Shown here in pieces: positions 46,845-60,516 of a stretch of 64,000 nucleotides of DNA (positions are counted from its first letter, which is position 1; each line of letters starts with the position of its first letter). The stretch is taken from the NCBI GenBank assembly GCA_009617715.1, contig VTFK01000099.1:848553-912552 (forward strand), written 5' to 3'. This stretch comes from Plectrocnemia conspersa. Taxonomy: Eukaryota > Arthropoda > Insecta > Trichoptera > Polycentropodidae. Made by a program: the position numbers and the translations under genes. The notes below the pieces were generated by a model, which was given only the letters and a program-made list of their open reading frames with translations, ran no database searches and was not told the origin of the DNA.

Positions 46845-47035
46845 TACATATTCATTTGTGAGCTTAGTAAAATCTGGGTAAAGCTAATCTGCGATAATCG
46901 ATCAGAATTATAACTATATAAAAATCATTCATTTATAACTCACAGATACTAAATATAAAAAATAAAAAACTCTAAGGTCCATGTGGGATTTGAGTGCAAG
47001 TCTTTCAGGTCAATAGCGTCATCGATTATAATTAA
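46845..47035 (-). mobile_element. SINE family A, copy 3
   Basis: On the minus strand: ATTGACCTGAAAGACTTGCA then CTCAAATCCCACATGGA (B-box region), an AT-rich middle, and the shared tail (ATCGCAGATTAGCTTTACCC, AGATTTTACTAAGCTCACAA, ATGAATATG). Confidence 0.7.
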
Positions 47036-47412
47036 TTCTTGAGTCGATTGGAGAATTTTGCTCTCTACTTATCAGCAAAGATGGTATAAAATGTAGGTAC
47101 ATTCAATTTCGAATTAAGATATTGCTAGTTAGCATTGCAACTTAATTCATCATATTTAATCGAGCATCCTTACGAATTAATGAAAAGTATAACGTCCCTT
47201 TTAGTCTTTGTCGTTGAATTATGACAATTTGCTTATTGTATAATATAGATTTTAAAACTATTTGGAGTGTATAGAGCGTAACTGATATTTTGGCAATTTT
47301 GTCACCTTCTGTAGAATGCGGTATCTAGGGTTCTTGTACCTGTTCCGGTAGATATTTGTCAGCGAACTTTTAGTGCACTTGTGCACAAATTCTAAGTACC
47401 GTTTAATGGACG

Positions 47413-47454
47413 TCCGATCGGATACGTCTGATATCCGATCGGATACGCCTGTAT
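47413..47454. repeat. 21-bp tandem duplication with palindromic core
   Basis: TCCGATCGGATACG followed by [TC]CTG[AT]TA occurs twice in a row (47413-47433, 47434-47454). Each copy holds the palindrome TCCGATCGGA. GC-rich words like these are rare in the AT-rich surroundings and could be a paired binding site. Confidence 0.75.
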
Positions 47455-48160
47455 TTTATTGTATCTTAGAATAATCTACTAAAAATTTATGTACTTTTAA
47501 ATTTAATTTAAAGATTTGGCAAATAGTGCATGATAATATTTTTTAAGTGGTACAAATGTAGCTGAAATTACAGTGTAGAATTTTTTACTTTTTTTTGCAA
47601 ATTTTAATCACAACTTAAAGCTAATTATGTGATATTTTTAAAACAATTTTTTTTTTCTTTCTGATGAAGTTTTATCCATCATAAGAAAGTGCATAAAATA
47701 ATTTACAGTTCTTTGCACAGAGAAAATTGAGCAAGAATGACTTAAGAAATAGAATAAATAAATCTTTATTTCATTTTTCTGGATACTTCTGAGTTGATTT
47801 TGTAAAATATGGTGTCATGAAATCAGGAAAATTTCAAAATAAATGGGGTTGGAAAGTCAATATTTACTTTTTCATTCAGAATTGTGTAAGATTTCCCGAT
47901 GGAAAATTCTACTATGAATTGTCGAATTACGAAATGAAATTTAAACATTTCCTTGCGAAAAAAACATGGTTTGACTGATCGTTTCAATAAAACATATTGG
48001 GTTGTGAAAATATAGATTAAAATAAGCAGAGTCGTAACAAAACTATTTTTAACTTTAGTAAATTTTTTTAAAATTATATTCATCAAAAGAGCTTTATAAG
48101 GGGTTCCAACCGTGCATAATTTATTTTCCCTAAAGAGATTTCCCCCGCGACTCAAACCGT
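47455..48160. other. AT-rich spacer
   Basis: A 110-codon minus-strand ORF (47823-48155) has no recognised motif, no splice context and AT-driven composition; not called a gene. Nothing else seen. Confidence 0.4.
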
Positions 48161-48167
48161 TTACTCC

Positions 48168-48446
48168 TCATTTCCTTTCAAGTTTATCATAGTGGACTTG
48201 AGGAATCGTCTTCAACATAGATAGTGATGCTGAGAGACCATCAACTCTATTCGTGACCGTGAATCCGGCCGAAGTCGTCGACTGTAATGGCTTAGGTCGA
48301 GAACGGAGGTGGAGAAATTCATTAGAAGCTATCAGGCGCGTATGGTGAAATACATTGCCTTTCGCTCGCTCGCGTGTTAATTGACGGAAGTGAGTGGGAA
48401 GAAGTGGGCGTGCGGACCGCATGTAACATACGTCCTTATCTCTCAA
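48168..48446 (-). repeat. GC-rich repeat fragment, second copy of the 18135 repeat
   Basis: Bases 48261-48312 (GAATCCGGCCGAAGTCGTC ... GGCTTAGGTCGAGAACGGAGG) match 18135-18190. Looser similarity flanks both (TTCAAGTTTATCAT on the left; GTGGG-AAG words on the right). The block also holds a 92-codon minus-strand ORF with no recognised domain. Likely a retroposon remnant of unknown class. Confidence 0.55.
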
Positions 48447-48449
48447 TCA

Positions 48450-51400
48450 CTCTCGTCTTATTTTTTCAATCTAATTAAGTAATGCTAATCAGTTTAAATC
48501 CCGGATTGTCACATGCCTTTTGTAAATTAGCGTTAAACAAGCCATTGCGACAATTTTTATTCTCATACGCAATGGAAGTCCCTGGCAAAATTATTTCTTA
48601 TTGTTATAAAAAAATGTAACAGTATTATTATTGTGAAAAAAAACCTCAATATTTAAATGCTTGACGAAAATTTCAATTAACAAACCGTTATTATAAATTA
48701 TACGTGGAGTCACGCAGCAAGAAATTTTAATTAATGTTTTTTTAATGTATCAAACATTCTTTATATACCAACAGAAATAATTCTGAATTTATTTGGCTTT
48801 GAATAAAAAACTTTAAAGCAAACATGTTCGCCATATCGCAAAAGTCGCTACAATATAAAATTCCATATTTGCAACATATAAATGTATTTCGTTGTGCAAA
48901 TAAAATACTTATTAGAATATGAACTTATTTATATTGTAATGCATGCAAATAGCTTCTGCTTCATATATTCAACTTGCGGTATATTAACCCATTTTACACT
49001 CGTTCGTACAATCTCTGTGAGAATTTTCTTCCTTTTTGAAGCGCGACACGCTTGATCTACAAAAAAATACTAAAAAAAAACCATCAGAGAATCTGTCGCA
49101 AGCGCCGCAAAAAAATACACGTCACAAAGTATCTTGTATAATATATTTTTTCGTCGCTGAAATATTGAAGCGAATATGGCGAATTAAAAAAAAATACGCA
49201 CGACCCGCCAAACAAAATCGCAACAAAGAAAAGAAAAGAGTAAACCGGAAAACGACCATAAATTACGTTACGACCGTAATATTTTTTACGGGGTTCTCGA
49301 ATAAAAAATATACACTTGAGAAACGCAAAGAAACTAAGAATCTAATATTAAACAGTAATTGGTATGTTTAGGGATAAATTTAGAAAGCAATTAATTAAAA
49401 TATATTTATTTCACTATATATGCAAGTGTCGTTGATGAATCCTTTGCTTGTAAATACTGATGAAACTCGTTCAGATTATCACGGAAGGTTCTGATGAAGG
49501 TTCGAAGTCTTCGAATCAGACTCTTGCTTGTATGTTTATAGATGAACTCATAAAATAATTGTTATCTTAAAGATCTAGCTGTGACACGAGTTAAGATCGA
49601 TATTAACAATGTTCTAACGGACCATATAGTACGGAGTGTTTTATGATAATGCCCATTTTGACCAAGGATATTTTGCAATTTATAATGTTATGTTAATTAA
49701 AATATAAATAAGCGTTTTGGCTATTGCACAATATATTTTATATATTACAATATTTATAATTTTATTTTCACTCTTGAATCGAAGATTAGTATTAAATGGC
49801 TATACATTCTATATGAAGATATAAAAGAAATAATTCATATATGTGAAAATTTATTTATAAATTTAGAGCTAGAAAATCGTTGTGATTGAATGTTTGTTAA
49901 AAATCGTCGCGTAAGCTTATTTATTTTGTGTAAAAGAATAAACTGCTAGAAGGGAATGAAAGTGTATTCGTTAAACAGAATGATGATTAAATATAAACAT
50001 ATTTCTTAAGTACTATTGGAAGCTCTGCGCGCGTTGGGTGTTAAGCCGGTGTGAGACTTGTCTTACGTTGGAATTAAAAACCTGTTTATATGCTTTATTA
50101 TGACTTAATAAGTGAATTATAAAATAAAATGCTTAACTAAAACTTTATTTACCCATACTTTTACAAATTCATTTCATTGATTTGTCTTTGCAGAATATAA
50201 TGACTTCTACATTTTAGTTAAAACGAATGATAAATATATGTGTCTACTTTATTTATAAGCTTTGGTTTGTTATGATTTTCTAGCATTCAAAGAATCAGTG
50301 TTTTAATTAATTCTTGATAAATACTATTCTTTGTGATACATAAATTATTAATGATTTTTTCCTAACTGATACGTTCAATACCAAAATAAAATTAAGTTGG
50401 TAGTATTTTATTACAAATGACTCTTAGGAATATATTGTTTTTCGTGTTCCTTTAAATATCTAAATAAGTGAGTAATTCTATTTCTGACATGACAAAAAAC
50501 TGTTCTTGGATACTCAAATCCTTTCATAAGAACTATACAAAAAATATGAAGTAAAAATACTATTCTTTAAAATATAATCAATATAATTGTTTTTGCTTTA
50601 AAAAAAAAACTAAAAGATGATTAATTTAACAAATATTTATTTTACAATATTTTACTACTCGACAGAAAATATTAAAGTCGATAAAAATGAAATCTAATTG
50701 ATTTTAAAAGATTTTTTTTAGTTCAGTTCATAAAATATCTAATATAACGAACTCACTATTTGGTGGGCTTCGCGTTGAAAAGGTTAAAGTATAAAAATGT
50801 AGATAAAAAACTGTGACGACGATCATAACTCGGTGCTTTTGAGCTTACTGCTAAAAATATATTTTCCGGATAGTTAAAATTTGTTAAAATTTTTTTGCAG
50901 TTCAAAATTCAATTATTTTTTTGACAATATATAAGCTAGAACGTCGCTTAAATTCCAGATTGTAATTCATTATATACAAATCGATACTGACTTTAAACGA
51001 AAATCATTTAAGTCTAGAAGAATGCAGTTTTTCTATTTCAATAATTAAATTTAGTCTAGCTTAGCCGCCACATATGAGTCACCAGGAGTTAGCTTGAGTT
51101 TTGATATTTTATATTCGAATTTTTACGTATCTATATTCAAAAAGGTTGTTTATACAATATTTTTGTTGTTGTTTTAATATTAATAAAAAAGTAAAGCGTT
51201 AAAAATACCTTTTACGCGTAGCTATTATATGGATTATTTTTCTGAGATTAAATGCTGATTTAAGATTGAGCAAATGTATCTTTTCTTAAAGTAGGAAGGA
51301 ATTTATTTTTCTGTTTTAAACTAAAGCATATTGTTTATGAGAAAAAAAACTATATCAGTAGACTATTTATTTTTCTATAAGGTAATATTATTAATTATTC

Positions 51401-51955
51401 AATTAAATAAATGCATTAAAAAGTATTTTTAGTATTTAATGTCATTTAAGAAATTAGTTTTTTATCTTTGAGAAAAAATCTTACTTTACAATAATATTAA
51501 GGTTTTAATTATATTTTCTTATAATAAGTGATTTTCTCTAGAACCACGTCCTAAATAAGTCTATTTATATTTTGCCTAAGATAGGTAAGGCTTACATTCA
51601 TTAATGAGTTTAAATATACAAGTTGTGGATTATCCCTAGATCCAGTAAAATGGCTTTATTAATATATCCTAAATTAAGTCTGAATATTTTATATATACTT
51701 AAATATAAACCTTCTTACCTTCGGTTCTCTCAAATTACCACTGTATGATCGATTTTGATAAAAAAAATCTTGTCATCATTGGCGTAACGCGATCAAATTC
51801 CGATGAAAATAGAGAAATAAAATTTCAGAAAATAATTTCATCTCGATAAATCGACAGGTACTGAAAAAAATAGATAGCAACATCTCGCTTGCCTCATCAA
51901 TACTCATTTTTGTAGATAACTCACTCGGAGATATAGATAGATACGGACAGAAGAA
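48450..51955. other. AT-rich spacer with one purine-rich block
   Basis: No exon called. Block 49020-49330 is A/G-rich with many CG words (CGCGACACGC, GCAAGCGCCGC, ACGACCCGCC). It is open for 111 codons with a Lys/Asn-rich product that looks compositional; it may be regulatory. The rest is AT-rich. Confidence 0.4.
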
Positions 51956-51959
51956 GAGA

Positions 51960-52220
51960 TACATATACCCTCTGTGAGTCTTTTCCGTTTGCGAAAATCA
52001 AATATTAAGCGACCCCGCCGCGGGTCCGCCATAAACGTAATTCCGAACCCAATTTCCAGGCCAGGGGTGCTAAACCCCGAATACCCCGTTCGATAAATCA
52101 CGAACATTCCGCGCATGATTGCGCTGAAAACGTAGGTACACACGTATAGTATCTGCGCCCTTTTTTTGTGTGCGTGTGTACTTTGGGACCTTTGTTCGCT
52201 GCGCATTATTATCAAGGCTG
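51960..52220. promoter_or_regulatory. Candidate regulatory island
   Basis: A CpG-rich block (CGACCCCGCCGCGGGTCCGC at 52010-52029) with the inverted pair GCGCA-TGAT-TGCGC at 52111-52124, which differs only in the central bases from GCGCATTAATGCGC at 12646. A 103-codon minus-strand ORF crosses it with no motif. It could be a promoter, but no clear donor was seen. Confidence 0.4.
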
Positions 52221-54010
<1,790 letters not shown>

Positions 54011-54015
54011 GTCAC

Positions 54016-54090
54016 GTCGTTTTGTATTAGTATTGGTTTATTCAATACAATTGTCGTTTTGTATCAGTATTGATTTATTCAATAAAATTT
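54016..54090 (+). repeat. 37-bp tandem duplication
   Basis: GTCGTTTTGTATTAGTATTG and its continuation GTTTATTCAATACAATT (54016-54052) is repeated from 54053 with three or four changes (GTCGTTTTGTATCAGTATTG, ATTTATTCAATAAAATT). Confidence 0.8.
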
Positions 54091-54559
54091 AAACAAGACT
54101 CCAAGGAAATCGACATAAAACGCATATATTAGTTCATATTTCAGTAAACTAAGGTTTTAAAAAAATTCTCATTTTAAAATGTAATATAAGACATGCTTAG
54201 GCAATAAAAATATTTTTCAAGTAATTAACTCTGAATAAAAATATTAACCACACAAAAATTAAAAAAAAATAACATTTCCCAATTTTCGTAAAATTGGTAA
54301 GAATTTAAAAAAAATTTTTATTGTGAAAAAAATCATAAAGAAATTTTAAAAATATTTTTATTTTATTTTTTTACAAACAAATTCAATGACATTTTTGACC
54401 CAAGTCAGTTTTGTCGATTGTTTGAATATATTAAAAAGTAATGATTATTTTACGATATATTCAGTAACATTCTAATAGAATTAGAAAAAAACGCTAAATT
54501 GAAGATTATAATTTATATTTTTTGAAGAGTAATTTATTTTTATTAAAATAAATTAATAG

Positions 54560-55230
54560 TGTGTTACTCCACACCCAGCAAGCATGTGTTGTTATCGGTT
54601 AAATTAGCTGTTAATAAAGTAAATATACTTTTTATGTTGAATAACGGTTTCAGGGCCGTAAAAGCATCAATTCCTTTATGCCTGAGTTTAACTATAATTT
54701 TAGTAAATTTAAGCTTAAAATCCAGATGTGTACTCAGATATTTAGCACTCGCCTTTTATTTATTGCAGTTTTTCATTTTATTTTAAAATATAAAGACAAG
54801 GGTTGTTTGCGTGTTTTAAAAATTATTGCTTTAATTTTTTGATTTATTTAAATTTTTAATTCAATAAAACAATTCTTCAAGTTTTTTCTTTTGATTTTCA
54901 CATAAATATTTTTGTAACTTATTTAAAATTGCTAAAATACACAAAGAAATATTTATGACGGCTGTTTCGCCAACGTAAATTGATAAGTTAGTATTTTTAA
55001 AATAGGAAAATCATTAGTATATAATATGAAGAAGAACGATCTGAGTCAATTACTCTGCGGGACTCCAGCTGGAATTTCACGCAGTATCGAGAGTTCATTA
55101 TTTACCGAAACAGCATAGCTATTAGGTATTGGCGTATGTGTATATAAGACAACCAGGGACAGATTAAGCGGTCGTGCCAAACGTTGTCGAATGCTTTTTC
55201 TATATCTAGCATAAACAACCCTGTACATTC
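54560..55230 (-). pseudogene. Decayed Jockey-like non-LTR retrotransposon (reverse transcriptase remnant)
   Basis: Reading the minus strand from 55224 downward gives, in shifting frames, the ordered blocks of a Jockey/CR1-type reverse transcriptase. These are LDIEKAFDNVWHDRL (RT block with the first catalytic Asp, 55162-55215), NNELSILREIPAGVPQ (the AGVPQG block, about 55055-55100), and, near 54964-54985, a stretch in the place of the YADD catalytic box that reads YVGE. After that a KYL-THLDFKLKF block (near 54730-54750) continues toward 54560. Between the first two blocks some residues are missing and the frame shifts; stops occur near 55000. The element is therefore dead: truncated, frameshifted, and with the metal-binding Asp pair lost. 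The family assignment is from motifs I recognise; the exact clade is not certain. Confidence 0.8.
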
Positions 55231-55239
55231 TGCTTACAT

Positions 55240-55480
55240 AATAACCATCTCATAAATTTTAGCAAATTATGATTCTTATCTATATTATAAGCATTGTGGT
55301 ATTTTATGGTATTTTAATGGACTTAATAAAACCCACAACAATGAAATGATTCATTGTTAAAACATCAGTACATTCTAGCATACACAGATTAGCCATAATA
55401 CCAGAGTTGTACAAAACGTAAAAACAGTCATAACGCAAATGCGATTTTAATTTTGGCACCCCCTTGTCGGAGGTCAAGGG
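55240..55480. other. Spacer upstream of the RT remnant
   Basis: It may hold more of the same dead element, but no RT or endonuclease motif was recognised. A 63-codon minus-strand ORF (55304-55495) shows no known motif. Confidence 0.35.
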
Positions 55481-55800
55481 TGAAAGTTTTGACATAACGA
55501 TCGTATTTCATGACCGTTCAGTGGGGTCGAAACGACCCGGGCGTTTTGAGTCGAGGGGCGATAACGATTACGGTAAATTACTCTAAAAGTATGCGAATAT
55601 GCACGCGCGTGTGTTCGTTTGTTTTGGTTTTGTGCGTCGTTTAGACGTGTTTCACCAGCGGGTATTAACGCAGGGGACGGAATTACCCTAAAAATTCGCC
55701 GCGAGGTTTTGATTAATTAATATCACCGTCGGCTCGTAAAGTATGGGCCGCTTAAATAATGCCGAGGGTTAATTCGTGTCGAAATTAATTTACAGGTAGT
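55481..55800. promoter_or_regulatory. Candidate regulatory island
   Basis: A CpG-rich block with GTGGGGTCGAAACGACCCGG (inverted GGGTCG/CGACCC at about 55523-55539), GCGATAACGATTACGG, and TAATTAATATCACCGTCGGC. No exon-like ORF. The mix of TAAT/ATTA and CG words is like that of the islands at 12470 and 39490. Confidence 0.4.
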
Positions 55801-56002
55801 GTATGTGGCACGAAACGTGTATTGTATCGTATTATGTTGTACATACAATAATAATAATAATACTAAAAATAATAATAAAACTTACATGTGTTTTTCTGGC
55901 GTATTATGAGCTTACCAATTACATAACACATTGTAGTTAATATGGCTATTAATACTTTTACGTGGAAATTATAATCCGACGACAATATGTTATTAACACG
56001 TT

Positions 56003-56190
56003 AGACCAATGGTGTAAATTAGTTACTAGTACTTAAAAGACTTGGGTTGAAATACCTTATTTAGTTATGTCGTTTCTGAGACAGCAGAATTAGTAATAAT
56101 TATATAATTATAATACCAGTCGATCATCACAGTTTAGGTTTCCTTAGATTTTCCTGATCTTGCGGATGAATATTGTGATGAATATTAAAA
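56003..56190 (+). mobile_element. SINE family A, copy 4
   Basis: The head has TTAGTTACTAGTACTTAAAA and the decayed B-box GGGTTGAAATACC. The tail has CATCACAGTTTAGGTTTCCT, TAGATTTTCCTGATC, then GGATGAATATTGTGATGAAT. The tail is the most complete of the five copies. Confidence 0.75.
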
Positions 56191-57013
56191 ATTAAATCGA
56201 GTTAAATTGTGCATAGTAATGATTATTGTTATAGACTAATAAGATATTTTATACTTTTGATTCGAGTCGTCTTTGGCGGATCAGAGATGCAGAAATTAGT
56301 TGGCTAATTGCATCTCTTGCATTTTTACCTAACGAAATAGGTTCACGTCTTGAAATTGCAAGCTGAATACGATCCAAAAATCGCAAGGGTAGATTACAAA
56401 AGCGGTTTTTCGCTGGTAGACGCGTTTTTAAAAGTGTAGTTTTCTGGTGATTACGAGTGTTTAACGATCGTGCTATATTTATATTTATTTGTTAAGGCAT
56501 CGACTTTTCTTACTTGATGTCCATTTAAAATATTTATTTTTAATTGCCTAAATCGATCTGCTGTATAACGTCGGCGTGACAAATATACTTGTTTTGCAAG
56601 ATGCAAATATTTTTTTTGAGTTTCAATAAAATTGTCTTTAAACAGATTTTTATATTATTCTTTATACTATTATTATACATATATTATAAACAACAACCCC
56701 CGTGTTACAATGTGAGATGTTCTTTTTCTCTTTAGAATGAGCATGAATTATATGCTGCTTTAAATTTTAGCAAATGTATTTGTTCTTAAGAAAGGAAAAA
56801 AAACCAATACTACTATTAAAAATTAAAGCATATACAATACTTTCATTAATTAAATAATTCAATAATTGTGAGAAAAAATGTGATAAAAAAAACAAAGAAT
56901 ATATAATTCTTGATCTAAAATAACTACATAACTTCTTTTTAAAAAATACTTATAAACTATAGTTTAAACTCAGCTTTATTTGAGTACAAATATACGGTGA
57001 TATTATTCAATAT
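56191..57013. other. AT-rich spacer
   Basis: No exon or repeat recognised. Confidence 0.45.
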
Positions 57014-57033
57014 TTAACCCTTTGCGCTCGTAA

Positions 57034-57094
57034 GTCGACTATGTGTCGACATCGTATTTCAAGCGTTGTACTCGAACGTCGACAATATGTCGAC
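57034..57094. repeat. Paired GTCGAC subterminal repeats
   Basis: GTCGAC occurs at 57034, 57045, 57078 and 57089: two pairs, each with 11-bp spacing (GTCGAC-5-GTCGAC), 44 bp apart, about 15 bp inside the presumed element end. The constant spacing of one helical turn suggests transposase or host-factor binding sites. Confidence 0.7.
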
Positions 57095-58739
57095 AAAACT
57101 TTGAATGCATTTATTGGCTTTGTGTTCAAGCAAATTTTGAAAATTTAAATTTATTAATAGTAAAAAGACTTCTGTTAAACACATTTCAGTAATATTGAAT
57201 TTTTAACTTATGCAAATAACTCAATAATCTTAAATTTACAAGTGTAAGTTTATTGTAAAATTTTTCATCGGAACATGGTCAAAAGCGCGCTGTTAGGACG
57301 GCATCGCGCTAGACTTGACAGATTTAGGTTGTCAATTATTGCTTTAAAACTGATTTTTTTTTCCTTCTAAGGGCATCTATATATTTTTTATGATATGGGA
57401 TGAAACGGGATCATATGCTCTAATTGTGCATAATTATTACTTTATATTGTGTGTCTGTTATGAAATAAAAATAAAATTTTTAAGACGGAAAAAAGAGCGA
57501 GATGCCGTTATGCTAGCAGAGCTCGCTTACTCGCTCGCACCAATAAAATGAGCGATTGACAACTATCGACCTGGGTACTCAACTCAAACGATAATATTAG
57601 TCTCGACACATTTTATGTATTTTCGAGCTAGTAAATAGCTAAATTATGTAAAACAGAATTAGTAATCTGTGTTTTAATTATTTATGAATACATATATTGA
57701 TTTTCTTTTAAAAATTATCCATATAATTACGAATGACGATATAATATTGAATTTTTAAGGACGTGACGATGAATTCGATATTAACCGTGATATTATTACT
57801 GTGACAGTAATAGCATGCGTTTATGCTAAGACTATTTTTACCAATTTTAAATATGGTACAAGTATTTAAAGTTTCAAGTTTTAGGATAATCTTTTAATGT
57901 AATCATTTTTTATGATCAATTTATTTATATTTTTTAGAACTGTTTTAATAAATTCAAAACTTAAAAATTCAAAAATAAAGCCACGAGGCCAAACTACGCT
58001 GGTTCGCTCTAGGTGTAAAAACGCCTGCCAATCCAAAACAGATCCCCACAAAAAAACAATGTAATATTTATCATTTCTGCCTCAAATGGGCAAATACATA
58101 CGAAAAACTTGTAGAATATTTGTCTAAATATAAAATTTGATCATTTTCACAAAATATAATAAAACTTTACCGACCCCACCTATTTTTTTTATGTACAAAA
58201 AAATTGGGTGGGGCCTGGCCCCGATTGCATTTATATTATCACCACAGCTGATATTTTTGAGCGCCATTTCGAAATTTGTTAATATGTGGGGGCACCTATT
58301 CATGCCATATTTTTAAAAATATTATGGTTCAAATAATTGATTTACAGCCTAAAATTATACTAAAAAGCCATTTTATTAGGCTCAAATGCTTACGGCACCT
58401 TTAAATGTCTAATGAGTACTGGCGATTTTCTTGATGACCCATATAGAAGTCACCCGCGGTGAAAGGGTTAAAAGTCTTGTAAAACATATTTTTTTCAGTG
58501 AGTTTTAGGATTGTATTACACTTATATAAATTTATCCATATTTAACACTCTAAAGGTGGATGACTCAAATATGCGTCATTGAAAAACTATTGTTAAAAGT
58601 CGTTTATGCACAACATAATCAACACTTACACGTTTAATTGGATAAGATTTAAAACACAGTTTGTAAATTAGTGATATCTATTGTATATTGTTAACTATAA
58701 TTACAGCTTACAATCAATAGATGTCGCTTAGCAGTTAGG

Positions 58740-58860
58740 GCTTAATTTTAATAATAGCGCATTCTTAATATTAAAATGTTTAGTTTGCTGCGGGACCTGA
58801 ACCGATAGTCTCTAGGATATCAGTTCAACGCCTTAAGGACTACGACATTCCGGTTATACA
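58740..58860 (-). mobile_element. SINE family B, copy 2 (tRNA-derived head)
   Basis: Read on the minus strand: GTAGTCCTTAAGGCGTTGAA, then CTGATATCCTAGAGACTATC, then the B-box GGTTCAGGTCCCGCAGC. This is a clear tRNA-like order (A-box region, anticodon region, B-box). The tail GAATGCGCTATTATTAAAAT is shared with 11440-11545. It is not a working tRNA gene: there is no matching acceptor stem and the tail is SINE-like. Confidence 0.75.
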
Positions 58861-58975
58861 AGACAATCTAAATATAAAGTTGTAAAATCGCCATGACGCG
58901 TTTTGAATGTCTCTCTGTAAAACATATGACTGAAGAATATAGACAAGGTTATTTTGCTCGTGTAACACCATAGGC

Positions 58976-59331
58976 CAGGGGTCGGCAAACCTTTTGTGAA
59001 GGACCAGATTGTAAATATTTTAAGCTCAGCGGGCCAGGAAGCAAAATTAAAATGAGCTTTATCATTTCTCTCAAATATTCAAATGTATTGCAAAAGGCGT
59101 TACGTGGGTACTGAAGATGCTGTCAAATTTAAAGTGCATAACGTCACGGTGAAATACAAAGCAATAGGAGCACCTTATAAGGTGATACCTAGCTAGCTCC
59201 TTAACTCGACGGTTGGCCGCTCTATTATAGTACATACTTTGTTTTTTTTTATATGTTAAATCTAACAATTACTTGCAGGCCGGATTAAAATAAGCAGAGG
59301 GCTTGATTTGGCCGTAATTTTCTGACCTCTG
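58976..59331. mobile_element. 356-bp hAT-type MITE with 8-bp target duplication
   Basis: The left end is CAGGGGTCGGCAAACC. The right end, read inward on the minus strand, is CAGAGGTCAGAAAATT. Flanking 8-mers CCATAGGC (58968-58975) and CCATAGAC (59332-59339) differ at one base, the 8-bp duplication expected for hAT elements. Internal AAAGCAATAGGAGCACC is shared with 18500-18735. Non-coding, so non-autonomous. Confidence 0.85.
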
Positions 59332-59423
59332 CCATAGACAGTGAATATATTAAAAAATATCTAATTTAATTTGGCCTTCTTTTTCGTATTTTAAATATTC
59401 CTATCCTAAGTGCATGTAAACGC

Positions 59424-60069
59424 AGGACAAATACCCCCTGGATAGATATATCTCCCATCAAAACTCCCCTGGACATTAACCCCTGTACAAATAATCCCCT
59501 GTGCAAGTAACCCTGACAAATAGCCCCTGAAAATTAACCCCCGTGTAAATAACCCCTGACGATTAACCCCGCCACATATAGAGATAAGTATTTTTATATA
59601 AGTTGTTATTATTTATAATAAATGGTCATTATTTATAATAAAATAATGTTTAATACGAATAACCAGTATCAATACTAATTTATTTCATTCAAAAAAATAC
59701 AGAATTTTTAAAATATCAATAATATAATATACGTATTGTATATTTTGTACCGGTGACCGGTGCGAGCAAAATTGTTATAAAGAATATTAAAAAAAAATAA
59801 AAAATATTATTAGGCTAGATACATATGTATGTATAATAAAGCTAAACTTTGGTAATGGCGTCAGTATATGTTTTAATAAGTATAATAGAGCGTCACGAGA
59901 CGTGTTAAGTAATATCTGTATTATCTTTTATACGTGGCGGGGGGTTATTGTCAGGGGATTATTTGCATGGTGGGTTAATTGTCAGGGGTTATTTGCACGG
60001 GGGTCAATGTCAGGGGGGTTTTGGGGGGTTATTGTCAAGGGGGGTATATTTCCAGGCGGTTAGTGTCCT
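59424..60069. mobile_element. Fold-back element with subrepeat arms
   Basis: The left arm (59424-59584) is built of CCCCTG-ACA-ATTAACCCC/AATAACCCC-like units about 20 bp long. The right arm (59929-60069) is the same in reverse (GGGGTTATT-GTCAGGGG). The outer ends match (AGGACA...ACC-CCTGGA on both, read inward), and so do the inner ends (CCCCTGAC-ATTAACCCC-GCCAC[AG]TATA). The 340-bp middle is AT-rich and non-coding. Long inverted arms made of short tandem repeats define fold-back (FB-like) elements. No clear target duplication was found. Confidence 0.78.
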
Positions 60070-60439
60070 AGAACCATATTTCCTAATCTAGATTCTCCTT
60101 TATATATGGACCTTCGCTTTACTTTATTTGGAATCTCATTATCGGCAACTTAGCGTCAAAAGTGTTAAATTTTGCTTTTTTAAAAATCATTGGTTATATC
60201 GTCAAAATGTATCCTTTTGCTTAAAACATATGTGCTGATGTGCATATTGTTTGTGTTTTATTTATTGTAAAGGTGCATAACAATTTTTTCGTATTAAATG
60301 TGTTTTTTTAAACGTTATTATATGTTGATATATGTTTTATTTAACTAACAGTATATTTTTTTATTTTTTTATAATACGTTTATTGTAATCTGATTTTCTA
60401 AAAGTCTTAAACTTGTTAATGGGAATATATTAACTATTT

Positions 60440-60516
60440 ACCAAGAAAAAAACAACAATTAAAAAAACTAAAAACTAAGGTTTTACTAAGAAAAAAAAAA
60501 CAACAAGTAAAAAAAC
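60440..60516 (+). repeat. A-rich tandem duplication
   Basis: ACCAAGAAAAAAACAACAAT (60440) recurs as ACTAAGAAAAAAAAAACAAC (60485), each followed by a run ending in AAAAAAACT. Period about 45 bp. Confidence 0.65.

Noticed and set aside
47823..48155. 110-codon minus ORF
   Set aside because: AT-driven codons, no recognised motif; adjacent to a repeat fragment.
48168..48446. 92-codon minus ORF
   Set aside because: Lies in a dispersed repeat whose other copy (18135) has stops in the same frame.
49036..49371. 111-codon Lys/Asn-rich ORF
   Set aside because: Product mirrors A-rich composition; no domain, no intron signals.
58740..58860. tRNA gene on the minus strand
   Set aside because: Has tRNA-like A-box and B-box order but no proper acceptor stem, and a tail shared with 11440, so a SINE head.
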